DNA of 64,000 bases from Hirudinaria manillensis. Taxonomy: Eukaryota > Annelida > Clitellata > Hirudinida > Hirudinidae. The position numbers were made by a program, and so were the translations under genes. Numbering within the stretch: the first letter of the stretch is position 1; every line of letters begins with the position of its first letter. Below the pieces are notes generated by a model that was not told the DNA's origin, searched no databases, and saw nothing but the letters and a program-made list of their open reading frames with translations. The DNA lies in contig CM067528.1 in the NCBI GenBank assembly GCA_034509925.1, forward strand, positions 12,668,501 to 12,732,500. The letters are read 5' to 3'. This document shows positions 1-11,203 of the stretch, one piece after another.

Positions 1-1312
1 TTCTGTGAGAAGTCCGAGATACGATCTCTACCATTTACAGGCATACAAGCCTTGAGTCTGTCAGTGATTGGACGGGTTATAGCTATTAAGATAAATGTTT
101 TTTAAGAACAGAAACAAACCATTTATTTAAAATAAAATCTAATGCCAAATAGAATTAAATGGTGAAATCAAATGCCGAAATACAAATTACAGATCTTGCC
201 AAAGTGAATGAACATCCTGACATTCGTAAATCTTCAATAAATGCTAATGTTAATCTATTTCGGATTTTGCGAATTTCAAAGATTAGCGTTGAGAATGTCA
301 AAATTATCAGAATGATTTATTAGTGATCTTTTGTCGATTTCCTACGCAATTTTCCAGTCTTTCTATATTTCAAATAAATAAATATATACTGGCAAGTTGG
401 CCAATAATTGAGTCATCTCAATCTAAAATAAAAATTGCTTCCAGCCTCAATCCAGATATTCGTAGCGCGAAAGATCGATAAATGAAAATAAATCACAACC
501 TCCCCCTAACCCGCGATGACTGCAGTTGCCGAAGTACCACGATGCCGATAAACGGCACCACCTCTACGAATACCCAGATGATTCTCAAGAGGTTTCTTTA
601 TCTCAGATCGAAATCTAAATTGTTAAATCACAAGTCTTTCGTGAAAAATCAATCATCCGAAGAGGCCTCTCGCAAGACGCCAACGAAAAGGAATAGAAAA
701 AAAGCCTTTCTGAGTGAACTTTTATTTTAACAATGACTTTATTTTTTTGACTAAGGGCATCAACAACAAGAAAGAATATTAAAGTCTGATTTATAATCAA
801 TTAATTGCAGTTCTTTAATAATTTCAGTGCCTAAAATGTCTTTTTCCATATCTGTTGAAGAGTATATTTGGATCTTCTGAAAAATGAAAGTTTTATGATA
901 AGTTGAATTCACTGAATAGAATTAAATAAGCGATAAAGCTATTGAGTCATGAGATAGGCTGATGAGAGAATAAAGGACACAATTAATGAGGCTGCTAATT
1001 AGCTTGAAATGATCCAAAAGACAGACTACGTTCAGAGATGATATAATTGACTTGACACAATTGTCAGTTACAAAATTATCCCCAACAATACATTTTAATG
1101 GCTACAATATATACAACGAATATTAATTGTGAGGATCGCTACATTCAATAAGAGTTAAAAACATAAAAACACCAGTTTATAATTGCAATGCATAAAAGCA
1201 ACAATTTTTAGATGAATCAATCAAACTTGTATCCTACAAGTACAACTAACATTTAACTAAATTGAATGTTACAACGAGAATCATGCAATTGATTGACTGG
1301 AAAGTTTTGATT
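1..1312. other. AT-rich intergenic DNA, no supported gene
   Basis: No reading frame here has a signal peptide, a recognisable domain or convincing splice continuity. An 82-codon open frame at 482-730 has unremarkable composition and no recognisable motif, so I do not call it. Confidence 0.5.
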
Positions 1313-1525
1313 CTAACCTGGAGGTTCGTCATCGGGGTAACACGAACAGATGTCACAGTAGCAGGAAAAGACTACGTTCATGCAACTGTAACAACCCTTG
1401 CATTCAGGATTGTTCGGACAGCAGCACTCGTAGTACCCTAACCTCGGATAAGACTGCACAATGTTCAGGAAGGAAATGACAGATATGAGCAAAATGATCG
1501 CCACATATTTCTTTAACGCATACAT
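1313..1525 (-). CDS. Small secreted cysteine-rich peptide
   Basis: A 70-residue open frame. Residues 1 to about 25 form a clear signal peptide: Lys-containing start, then a hydrophobic core ending near IVQS. The mature part of about 44 residues carries ten cysteines, including a CCC run, GCYSC, and a CYCDICSC cluster, and ends in acidic-proline DDEPPG. Ten cysteines would allow five disulfides, or metal binding. Upstream on the same strand are a canonical gtgagt donor near 1657 and an acceptor just before the ATG, suggesting a 5' UTR intron, and a TATA box. The last codon is followed by TAG, but the same bases also read as a splice donor (CAG|gttag), so the protein could continue in another exon. 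I do not recognise the family; secreted antimicrobial, toxin-like or metal-binding roles are all possible. Confidence 0.6.
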   Translation of the reverse strand: MYALKKYVAIILLISVISFLNIVQSYPRLGYYECCCPNNPECKGCYSCMNVVFSCYCDICSCYPDDEPPG

Positions 1526-1724
1526 GCTTTCTGTTTCGGAGAGAGACTGGATATAGATCTGTTTTCAATAAAAACTCGATAAGTATTCCTCTAAGACTAT
1601 CATTCTTGTCCTTTTTCGAAATAAGTAATATCTTAGACAGCAAATTATATACTCACTCGTCCGAGATTGCCAATAACACAAAGTCAATCAACACACGACG
1701 CTTAAACCTTAGCGGCATCATGGC

Positions 1725-1733
1725 CTTTATATA
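1725..1733 (-). promoter_or_regulatory. TATA box for the cysteine-rich peptide gene
   Basis: Read on the minus strand this is TATATAAAG, about 200 bp upstream of the ATG at 1525. A start site 25-30 bp downstream would fall near 1700, ahead of a plausible 5' UTR intron (donor near 1657, acceptor near 1535). Confidence 0.5.
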
Positions 1734-3186
1734 GAATCGGCGTCGAAGAGCACATCACGTATGCTTTTGAACTATTTTTTTTGTGGTTGACAACATCAAT
1801 TAGGTGAATTTTTCAATTTTGATTAAACATTTTTTCGAGAATAGAATTTATTAATTAATAACTTTAACATTTTAAGAGTTGAATTTAATTTGGTTTAATA
1901 TCTCCAGTCAATTTTAAAATTCGATAAAAATACGAGCCGATGTAATTTTTGAAATATTATAACCTCATTGTTATAATCTCGACGGTGATCGAATTACTAG
2001 AATAAATTTTTTAGAGACTTCCAGTCACACATTAATATGAATGTGTTTGATTTAAACGTGACCAATCTCATTCAAGACATTTAGGTCAAAGTAGAAAGTT
2101 ATCCAATGACAGTCAATTATATGCAACGCACCCACTTACATGAACTTCGATGATGCAACTTAGTTTGCATCCTGCTATTACATGTTTCTCGTTAAATAAC
2201 AAGAAATCCTCCTTAAAAAGGGTTCAAATGGTATTCTTTGGTATAGAAGGAACAAATTATTTGCGATTAAATGAGAATATTATACTCCCTAATTCTATTA
2301 ATATTTTTAAGGCCAGGCGAATTATTTCTTTTTTTTTGGCACGAACACTGTTTGACATTTATTTTATTCAATAAGAGCCCAAAATAATGCTAAAAAGTCA
2401 AGACGCACGAAGAAGCTATTAAGAAAGCAATAGATCTTATCTGAGACCATCAGATATCGTGGTGGTGCATATGAAGAACGGAAGAACGATATCGGACCCA
2501 CGAGTGTAAAAAGAAGACAATTTTATTCATCTATTGCAAATAAGACTTTCCATTATTCTCAAGGCCGTCTTTATCAATGACAATGGCGTCTCTTGTGGTC
2601 CCAAAGACCAGAAAGCTGATGCAATATCTGCAGTTGGAACGTCATTATCGGGGAAGAATTGGCAGATTTGCGATTGTACATCTCGATTGCATTGCAAGCA
2701 CAAACACCTCTTAATATGAAATTTCGAGGTCGATGTCCGTAAAATTGAAATTTAATTTAAAACTGCGTTATTTTCTACTTTTTTAGGAAAATCATTTGGG
2801 GTTAAAAAATGCTGAATAAAACGACCTTAGCAAGAAATGCAAAATGAACGACTTTTTAATCATTTCCAAGTAATCAACCTCCCAAATTCCCACGTTATTC
2901 TGTTAAGGATATTAAGGATAATTAAATTAAATATAGTATTTTCGTAAGGTTTTTTTTTCTATTTGGCTAACAATGATTGGATAACGCAATTTATTGATTT
3001 CTTATCGGAGAGTTGTTGCAATATCTGCTTATAAGATCTTCGACTTCTTTTTATTGACGTGATGCAATCTATGACGATCCATTCAGAAGATCTTCCAGGG
3101 TTGGCAGTCAGTTTAATACTGAAAATGCCAGAGTAGACATCTTGATGTCTGCTGTCATTGTTCTGTTCTTTTTGTCGTCAACCGAG

Positions 3187-3827
3187 TGACGTCACTGGCA
3201 ATTAAAAGGGAATTCGGACCGAAATCGTGTTCTGCCTTTCATGGCTCACCGAAGTCTGAACCATTTCATAGGTGAACATTGACGTCAATGACGACGATGA
3301 CGATCACTGCGATGATGATGATGATGGCAATGACGATGATAAATGCTATTATTGTTGTTATTGTTGTTTCGGCTGTGACGACTTATAATGACGATCACTT
3401 GATCACTAGCACCGTCACAGTCAGGTACTTGGGTCCATTATTCATTTACGTTTAATTTCTTTTGTAATTAAAAAAACTGTTTGCTTTCAGGATTAATTAG
3501 ACATTTGCTCGTATACATCTGATGGTCATTATCGCTGTCGTGGTTTTAATTATCGGTGTTTGCGTGCCATTCTCACTTACGAGCTTTTACTAGATACCCT
3601 TTATTACGAACGCGGTTCGTCGGCCATATAATCTGACGACGAGCTGTGTGTTTAATTATATAATTTTGTAACCAAAAAAAAAAAACAATTTTATTTTATG
3701 TTTTTATTTTGCAAAAATTTGTCGGGAGTACATTTAATTTTAATCATCCTATCGATAACTGAACAACAACGAAATTTAAATTAATTCAATCATTTTTCGA
3801 TTATTGCTATTTTTGGCGATGACGTCA
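3187..3827. promoter_or_regulatory. Cluster of three CRE-like palindromes
   Basis: The perfect palindrome TGACGTCA, the cAMP-response-element core bound by CREB/ATF bZIP factors, occurs at 3187-3194, 3280-3287 and 3820-3827. The middle copy is part of a longer palindrome, TTGACGTCAA. No nearby gene start is recognised within 1.5 kb, so function is inference only. Confidence 0.3.
3285..3345. repeat. GAT/GAC-rich trinucleotide repeat
   Basis: Imperfect (GAY)n simple sequence. A complementary-looking block (GTC/ATC) lies at about 4058-4157. Confidence 0.7.
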
Positions 3828-5548
3828 GCTACAAAATCGTACTCTCCGCCCACTCGAGATTGTTAAACATGATCTTTGTTAGTTCTCAGAGGTTAATAAT
3901 TGTTTCCAAGAGCGTCGCCATTGTTGCCATTGGTTACGGTCCTCGTTGCAATGGTCACATTGTGACGACTTTGACATGAGGATGATGACGATGAAGATCT
4001 GTGATTTTTTTTTCGAGGATGACGTTGGCACAAGAATGTCTCTAGTCTCTATGTAATCATCGTCACTATTATTAAAATTGTTATCATCATTATCATCGTC
4101 ATAATCATCTTCGTCGTCGTCGTCACAATTATCGTCATCGTCATCGATGTTGTCGTCATAGCCGGTCCTCCCTGTAATTGAACTAAGCGGCTGATTAGAA
4201 CCACCGCATCTTCGTCGTTTTGTTTTCGAAAATATCTTCTATTGTTGTGAAATATCAAAATGTAATAAATATTGTTTTCTCTTTTTTTAAACTCTTTACG
4301 ATTTATTTTATTTAGATTAGCAGATCCATTGCCATTTTTTGGTTATGTGATATAAATGAAATAAAAATTTATATAATTTTTTAGCTTTAAGTTTGTTAAT
4401 TAACGATAATCGAAAATCTATGCAATAATTAGTCTAAAGTAGTAACATGTTTTATGTTATAATAAATGTATGTTATGTTTATATTGTATTTTATATAATT
4501 TCGTAAATTGAACGGTCATCCATTGACATCCAATATTGGAAATATGTCGGGTATATATCATTGATATATAAGCCAAGCCTGGTTCTAAACATGTGTATAT
4601 TTGGGGTCTCGAATGCCTCCCTTACAAATATTTTATAGCGAAATTGAGTGGCCTAATTATTTTTAATAAACTAATTCTAGATTTATTTTAGAGTAATTTG
4701 CCAGATATTATCCTCCAATATTTATAAAAACCTTTGCCAATTATGACATTATTTAATTTACATATTTAAATTTTTTTAATAAAAAAAATTATATTTGATA
4801 AGGTTTGTCATATTTTATAAAAATAAGAATCGATCATCCCGGGGACATGCTTTCCTCGTCACCATGGCACCTAATAAATTCCATAACAAGAATTATATTT
4901 GCTTGCATTTAACCAGAAGTCATTGGTTTAGTCGTTTATGTTATGGGAAGCTTAAAACCCGGCGTCAGAGTAAATCCCATTAAGGTTAGGAAGTAAAATA
5001 CGATTCCATGAATGTAAACAACAATGTTACCAATTTAGAGTTTGGTTATAGCTACTAATCAAGCCAGATTAAAAAAAAAAACAGCATATATAATCATAAA
5101 CATTTATCACATTAACTTCACAGGGTAATGAAGTCTTTTTCAAAAGAGCTGTTCCATACAAAAACAATTTGAAAGCTTTAGATGCCAAAACCAATTTGAA
5201 AACCCTTCCTACGCCAAGGTTGATATAACAATCTAGAAATGTACTTATTTATTAAGTCATAAATGGATGTCAACATCTAGCTTTGCTGTAAAAATTCTCT
5301 CATTCAAAATAGCCCAGTGCCTCCTCTTGACTTGAGCTCCCTAAAACTTGATGAAAACGAAGATGGAAATGATTCACCTACATATGTTGAAGTGAAAGTC
5401 AAGACACCTTCGAGGTGTTTTAGATTGCTTATCACTTAACGAATAAAAAGAATAAATCAAATCAATTAAAATAAATTGATATATATTAATAAAATCAATT
5501 GTATGTAGCAACTCAATAATAAAATGGAGTTTTCAAAGTTTTTTCAGC

Positions 5549-8500
5549 ATGGACTCAGCAATAAGCATCACTAAGGTGAGTTAGGGCCCTTACATTTCTA
5601 GTATTTTTTAAGGTAATGTTCATTAGGCAAATGATTAATTTAACTTGATGTTAGTTTGTAAAATTAATCAAATACAAAAATTATTAATGAGGTTGACTTA
5701 TAGATTAAATAAAACATCTAGGTTGATGAGAGCAAAGCTGCCAGAGAGAGTAAAAATAACCAATCTCCAGAAATCAAAAGGATTTTTAAAAAGGATGAAA
5801 ATGATGAATTGCTAGAGATGATGATGAAAGAATGGACCAATGCTCCATACACAAAACTGGAACTCAAGAGATTAGATGACAAGGTTTAAGAAGGGAATTG
5901 AAATCTTAAATTATGTTGACATTAGCAAAATAAATATTTACAATTTTTCTCTCAGAATGAACTAGAAGAGAGAAACAAGGAACTGAGAATCACTGAGGCC
6001 GTGATGACTGATCAACTCTGTAGGTAATCAATTCCTCTATTTGTTGAAATATATTATATCAACACAATTTTCCAATCTTTTTAAAAGATTTGGTAGGTTT
6101 CAATATTATTAAATTAAATGATATTAAATTAAACAAGGTCTGCCATCAGCACCTCCAGCCAAATGTTTGGATCATCTCAAAAAGCAGGTGGATTTAGGTC
6201 CCTTCATAACAGCAGGCAAATTCTCTTTATTTTCTGGTCAAGAACTTAAGACAAAAACTTAGAATAATTGACAAAATTAGGCAGCAATTTATGTAAAGTA
6301 TTAGAACCTCAAATAGAAAAATAGATAATGGCTTTATTAAAGTGTTCAACAAGTGCAACATTATTTTGGATTTTTTGCAAGTAGTCCACAAACATCACAT
6401 AAGTGAGGTGATCGTATTTAATGGATTTATTGCATAAATTAGCAAAAGAAAATCTTATAATGTTTAGAATGTGGAGATATTGGACATATGGTAGATTAAT
6501 TGTCCTAATAAGCATGTGATTACAGGCTGAATGTGTCTACCTGCAACACAGAGGGATCCTTGTCTCAATTTGTCAAATTTGAAACAAGAATCTTCACAGA
6601 GTAAATTCATTTTTTATAAATTATTATCAAATTATTTTAACTATTTAAATATTTATGTTAAACATATTGAAACAATATATCAATGTCACACACTGCAAAC
6701 TGTGATTTACAGCATTGGAAAAGATGCTATGAGAGATCTGACAGGATTCTATTTTTCTGTGGATGGAAGCTTAACAATCTATGAGTTAAAGACTTTTGGA
6801 AAATCGTTAGCTTTGATTACAGACTTACAAAAAAAAAATAAAATTTTAAGCACTCTGTTCACACACGGTTTCTTATTCAGATCAAAATCTCTCCCATTCA
6901 TCAAAAGAGACTTTTACAAACATCTTAGAGGACCAAGAACAAATGAACCTTACAACTTAACAGACATCCTGGAAGTTGGTAACAACATCACCAAAAACTA
7001 AACATAATGAAGCCAAATTGGCTAGGGGATTGCAGAACTAAATGCATAAAAACTGCACTTTCCTTTAGGGTTTAAACTAAAGTTGTTACAGCCAGAATCT
7101 AAATAAAAAAACCGCTATAACCCTACCCAGTTTTCAATTAAGCCATTTCTAAATACTAGTGCTCAATTTCAAAATTTACATCCAGTTAGGAAAAAAGTGC
7201 TCCAAATTTAATATGACCATCTTCAAATTATATGTTGCAGGAAGGAGAATTAGAATTCAGGACTGCCAATCAACCTCTTCCAGATTCATTACTCCAACAA
7301 AAAAGCATAAAATTAATTATAGGGAGAGTGGATGTTGCAGCCAAAAAGAAAATATTGTTGGTACCATGTCATATTCATATATTTAACTCAATCAAAAGAA
7401 ACCCCATGGGCTGATTACCAAAGTATAGTAATAGTTAATAGTGAAGACATTATGATGAATCTACAGATAGCAAAATGCACCTTATTTGTATTAGTAAATC
7501 CTTGTTATTTGCCCAATAAATAGTTATAATAAAATTTTGAGTAACAATGAGATAAATAACAACCAAAACTCGGCTTTATTTCCCTAATCTGTTAACATGT
7601 TTTTAGACTTCAGAATGTTGACCAATGCAAGCATAACATTGCTTGGAATGATCTACATTGTCCAAAAAACAAAGAAGAGGAAAAACTATTAGAAATTCAA
7701 CATAAGATAAGAGGTGAGTAAATTAAATTATAAATTAGATACTTTCAAAAGAAATTCCAAATCCTCCCCCCTGAGAGGGTGGGGAAATTCTTTGGTCCTA
7801 GAGCCACTTCAGTATTCCTTGGAAATGGTTTTTGCACTTTCAGAGAACATTTACATGATACAAACACACGTTGCATTTTTATTTATATAGACTACATATT
7901 ATGTACCCAGGCTATAATCCACTATTTCAATTCAATTCAAGCAAAGACATTTAATTTCAAAAATCTGTTCTAATACAACACTCCACACTAAATTAACACT
8001 GAAAATGTGTGAGATAATCAAGCCGACTCTCCCGCAGAATTAAAAGAGGCTCCAGGTTCTCAATTCGCAACCCTTTTTGCAAACAATTATACAAGTTCAA
8101 TATGATGCTCCATAACCAATTCCTAGAACTATTCCAACCTAATAGCCTATCAATTTCTATCAATGTGGTTGATGAAAAAATTTCCAGCCAATTTATTATG
8201 CCAGCCATACTTTGCTGCCTGATTAAATGGAAATCCTCATGTAATCATAATCCTTTTTGTCTTTGAAACAAACCAAGCTGAGCTGAAGAATCAATGGAAA
8301 AACATGGGCATTCAACACCACATTAGAGTTGGACACCAATTTAGGGAAATACTCAGAAAAAATGATAGCAACCACTTGGACTTATATGCTTCAGCAAGTG
8401 TACTTTCCAACATGGGCATAACCATTCCAAACGAAGTGAAACCTAATAATAAATCTGTGATTAAACACCAATAACTATTGACTTAACTTAATCAGGATTT

Positions 8501-8989
8501 TAAAGACTTGGTCGCAAAGTTGAGCGATTACAATATCACCACAATGTCATATCTGGAATTTTTGAGATATTTTCTAGGTGAAATGTCAGAGGAAAGAAAA
8601 AGACTTATCAGGAAGGTTTGTATGGCAACAAATTTTTATTCAGAAACTTCAATTGACATGTTCCCCCAGGCCTTTGCAAAGATTAATACAAACAAGCAAG
8701 GAACAATCACAACCAAGGAACTGACCACATACTTCAATGCCTATTCCCATCCATGGGCCAAGTCAGGTAAACACATTACACCACCATGATTGAACATGTT
8801 GAATATCTAATAAGTTTTATTTATCCAGGTTTCAGAGCAGGACAGGAGATTCTGCAACTATTTTTAGGTGCATTCAATGATGAAAGCATTCCATATAGAC
8901 TCTTTGAAGAACTTTATGAGGGTCTGAGTATGATCGTTATGTCCAATGGGGAATTCGAAAACATTATCAGAAATTCTTGGAATATATAA
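5549..8989 (+). CDS. CAPS2: Calcyphosine-2-like protein (EF-hand family)
   Basis: Thirteen exons give about 444 residues: 5549-5575, 5722-5883, 5956-6023, 6138-6197, 6526-6600, 6713-6805, 6881-6978, 7245-7360, 7614-7713, 8278-8435, 8496-8615, 8670-8766 and 8829-8989. All phases close. The centre carries the family core (GKDAMRDLTGFYF, then LTIYELKTFGK and LPFIKR), followed by an EF-hand-type C-terminal half with YFLGEMSEERKRLIRK, FEELYEGLSM and a C-terminal NIIRNSWNI matching calcyphosine-2 ends. Vertebrate CAPS2 is somewhat longer. The EF-hand loops are degenerate: the best one (N-T-N-K-Q-G...E) has Asn instead of Asp at position 1, and the other two lack the central Gly, so calcium binding is doubtful. 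The fourth exon is the least certain: a 5-base micro-exon at 6088-6092 would give another open reading but breaks phase downstream. AATAAA overlaps the stop codon. Confidence 0.88.
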
Positions 8990-9190
8990 TAAAATACTTA
9001 TTCACCTTCAGTTCTCATAATCCTACCATCACAAGCCTTTAGCACTGGCAACATGGTCATGAATAGATTAAAATACAAATACTAAATGCATACATAATAC
9101 ACAAAAATACACACCAGTGCCAGCACCAAAGTGGTCAGTGAAGATCTATCATCATGAGGTGATTTACTTATTAATGTACTACTAATGTTT

Positions 9191-9313
9191 GGATTCAGAG
9201 GATGGTCACCAGCAACCAGAAGTTGGCAATCGAAGTTAAGCCATGATTCAATCTAACTTGCAACCACTGGAATGATCCTATTTGAAAAGCCATTCACGGT
9301 TGGAATGCAAGTA
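9191..9313. repeat. 123-bp dispersed repeat, copy 1
   Basis: Begins GGATTCAGAGGATGGTCACC and ends TTGGAATGCAAGT. It is near-identical to 9377-9500, with only scattered substitutions. It contains GAAGTTAAGCC, reminiscent of the internal control region of 5S rRNA genes, so a small 5S-derived SINE is one speculative reading. Confidence 0.75.
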
Positions 9314-9376
9314 ATAATAAGTACCAGTCTCAAAATTAATACCATAAGATATGGAATACATAGCAAAAACATGTAT

Positions 9377-9500
9377 GGATTCAGAGGATGGTCACCAGCA
9401 ACCAGAAGCTGGCAATCGAAGTTAAGCCACGATTCAATCTAACTTGCAACCACTGGAATGAGCCTATCCAAAAAGCTATTCAGGGTTGGAATGCAAGTGA
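9377..9500. repeat. 123-bp dispersed repeat, copy 2
   Basis: Second copy in direct orientation, about 64 bp after the first ends. The flanks on both sides are unrelated, so the boundaries of the repeat unit are sharp. Confidence 0.75.
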
Positions 9501-11203
9501 ATACAAATAGAACATGAAGAAATATTATACCATGCTTTTAACAGGACTAAAGTACATAAACTTCTATCCGAAGACTGCATGAATTCATATTACTCAGATC
9601 TATCCCAACTTGCTGTAAATCACAAGTCAGGTCAAACTTCCTGAGATGCTTCAAAAATGTCGTCTCAAGATTAATCTGCGCCAAAGAAATCGACGCAAAT
9701 TGTACAAATTACCAAAGACAGATTTGTGTACGCCTCGTTTGACACTTTAGCAACAGTAAATCAATTGCTAAGGTAACACAGAGGCAAACTTACTTACATA
9801 AACTAGTAATAGAAGACGTGCCTCAGAAATACCACTACGTCAATCTGCATTTTCTTTCTAAGATGAGTAAGAAAATTGACATCACCGACACGCCATTATA
9901 AAAAAAACAACCGACAGCCTAAATCTCAGGAACACCACCCAACTAAAGGAAGTATCGTAGGAAGCTGCGCTGGTCGTCAAAAATCATGACCTTGTTTAAT
10001 TTTACATCAAATTATATTTTAATTAAAATTTAAAAATTTTCCCTGAATTGCATTAATATCATTTATGTTACAAAATATTATTTAGTATAATAAAATATTA
10101 CAAAATAGTTTATAAAATGTAACCAAAATTTTAGTTAGGCATTAAAACCTAAAATTTATTTTGCAAAAAAATTATTTTATAATTCTACGGCAAAATTAAC
10201 CACATGGGCTGGCATCTGCTTCATCCAAAAATGATAAGTATGAATAAAGTTTATAAAATAAAAATTAAACTAAATTATATTTAACATTTTAAAGGTTTTG
10301 TCTAGTATCAATCTACATGTTTCCCCACGGGTTCTGGAGAAGACTCCATTACCCTTAACCGATTAATGAAGTCGGAGATCAAATGCTTCTCATATTTTGG
10401 TTCACGTCCAAGTGTTCGGGATCTGCCAGTTCCGCTGCCGCTCAAAATCCATTAAATTAGAGGTTACCTTCAGAAACCCAAATTATCTTTCTTTTCGACG
10501 TAGGAGATCTCAACTGTTTATTCCACCATTATTTTCACGGTAGTGAAAGCAGCAATACTCGTTTCTTCGATTAATTATGATGTAATATTACATTTTTAGG
10601 GGAATAACTTTTATATCTATAAATAAGTCTGATTCTGACAATGGTAATAATATTTTATAATTAATTTCAAAATTGAAGAAATTATAGAAAAATGCTTATT
10701 ACAAAAATAATAAAATCTGTAATTGTTTTGATCTGTTAATATTTATATCAGGAGTTTGGAAATGTCTTGTTTACGATTGATTCTGTATGTAACGCACTAC
10801 TAAAAGTTAACTAAAACGTTGGGCATTATTTGTTATTGATTCGGATTATAAAGCTTCTAGGATAAAGGTACACATTAATGGATTTTAGTTTTTGTCGACC
10901 TTTATGGCCTCTTTTTAAAACGACATTCTTATGCACCAAAATTAATTACACCGGCCTCAATAACTTTGTTAGATCTAGGAAACGTTGATTTAAGCTCAAA
11001 CTTTAAAGTTAATCTATTTTTCATTAATTAAATGCATTTTGAAACAACGATTAATTTGAACTAAAGGAAGCAGCCTATGATTGTGTTTATTTTGAACAAT
11101 TTGAGGAAATACCATTTAGAAAGCATACTGATTATTTCACGGTTAAAATCCAATTAATTCGTTTAAGGAATGCAAAGAAATATCACTTGAATTTAATTTC
11201 AGA

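Larger units (their letters stand above)
1741..5548. other. Gene-poor AT-rich region with simple-sequence blocks
   Basis: No gene is supported in this 3.8 kb stretch. It contains GAT/GAC-rich simple sequence at about 3285-3345 and GTC/ATC-rich sequence at about 4058-4157. Poly-A/T tracts and several TGACGTCA sites are also present. The open frames are short or built from the simple sequence. Confidence 0.5.
8990..11203. other. Intergenic region between CAPS2 and TFIP11
   Basis: No gene is seen. It contains a pair of 123-bp direct repeats (9191-9500) and otherwise AT-rich sequence. The TFIP11 promoter and 5' UTR should lie at its right end; an AG acceptor immediately precedes the ATG at 11204, so a 5' UTR intron is possible. 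Confidence 0.5.

Noticed and set aside
482-730. 82-codon plus-strand frame
   Set aside because: No signal peptide, motif or splice support; probably chance.
4049-4258. Thr/Met/Ile-rich 69-codon frame
   Set aside because: Generated by GTC/ATC simple sequence; no signal or domain.
6088-6092. Five-base micro-exon in CAPS2
   Set aside because: It gives an attractive reading (GLPSAPPAKCLD) but leaves the next exon out of phase; the reading without it closes all phases.
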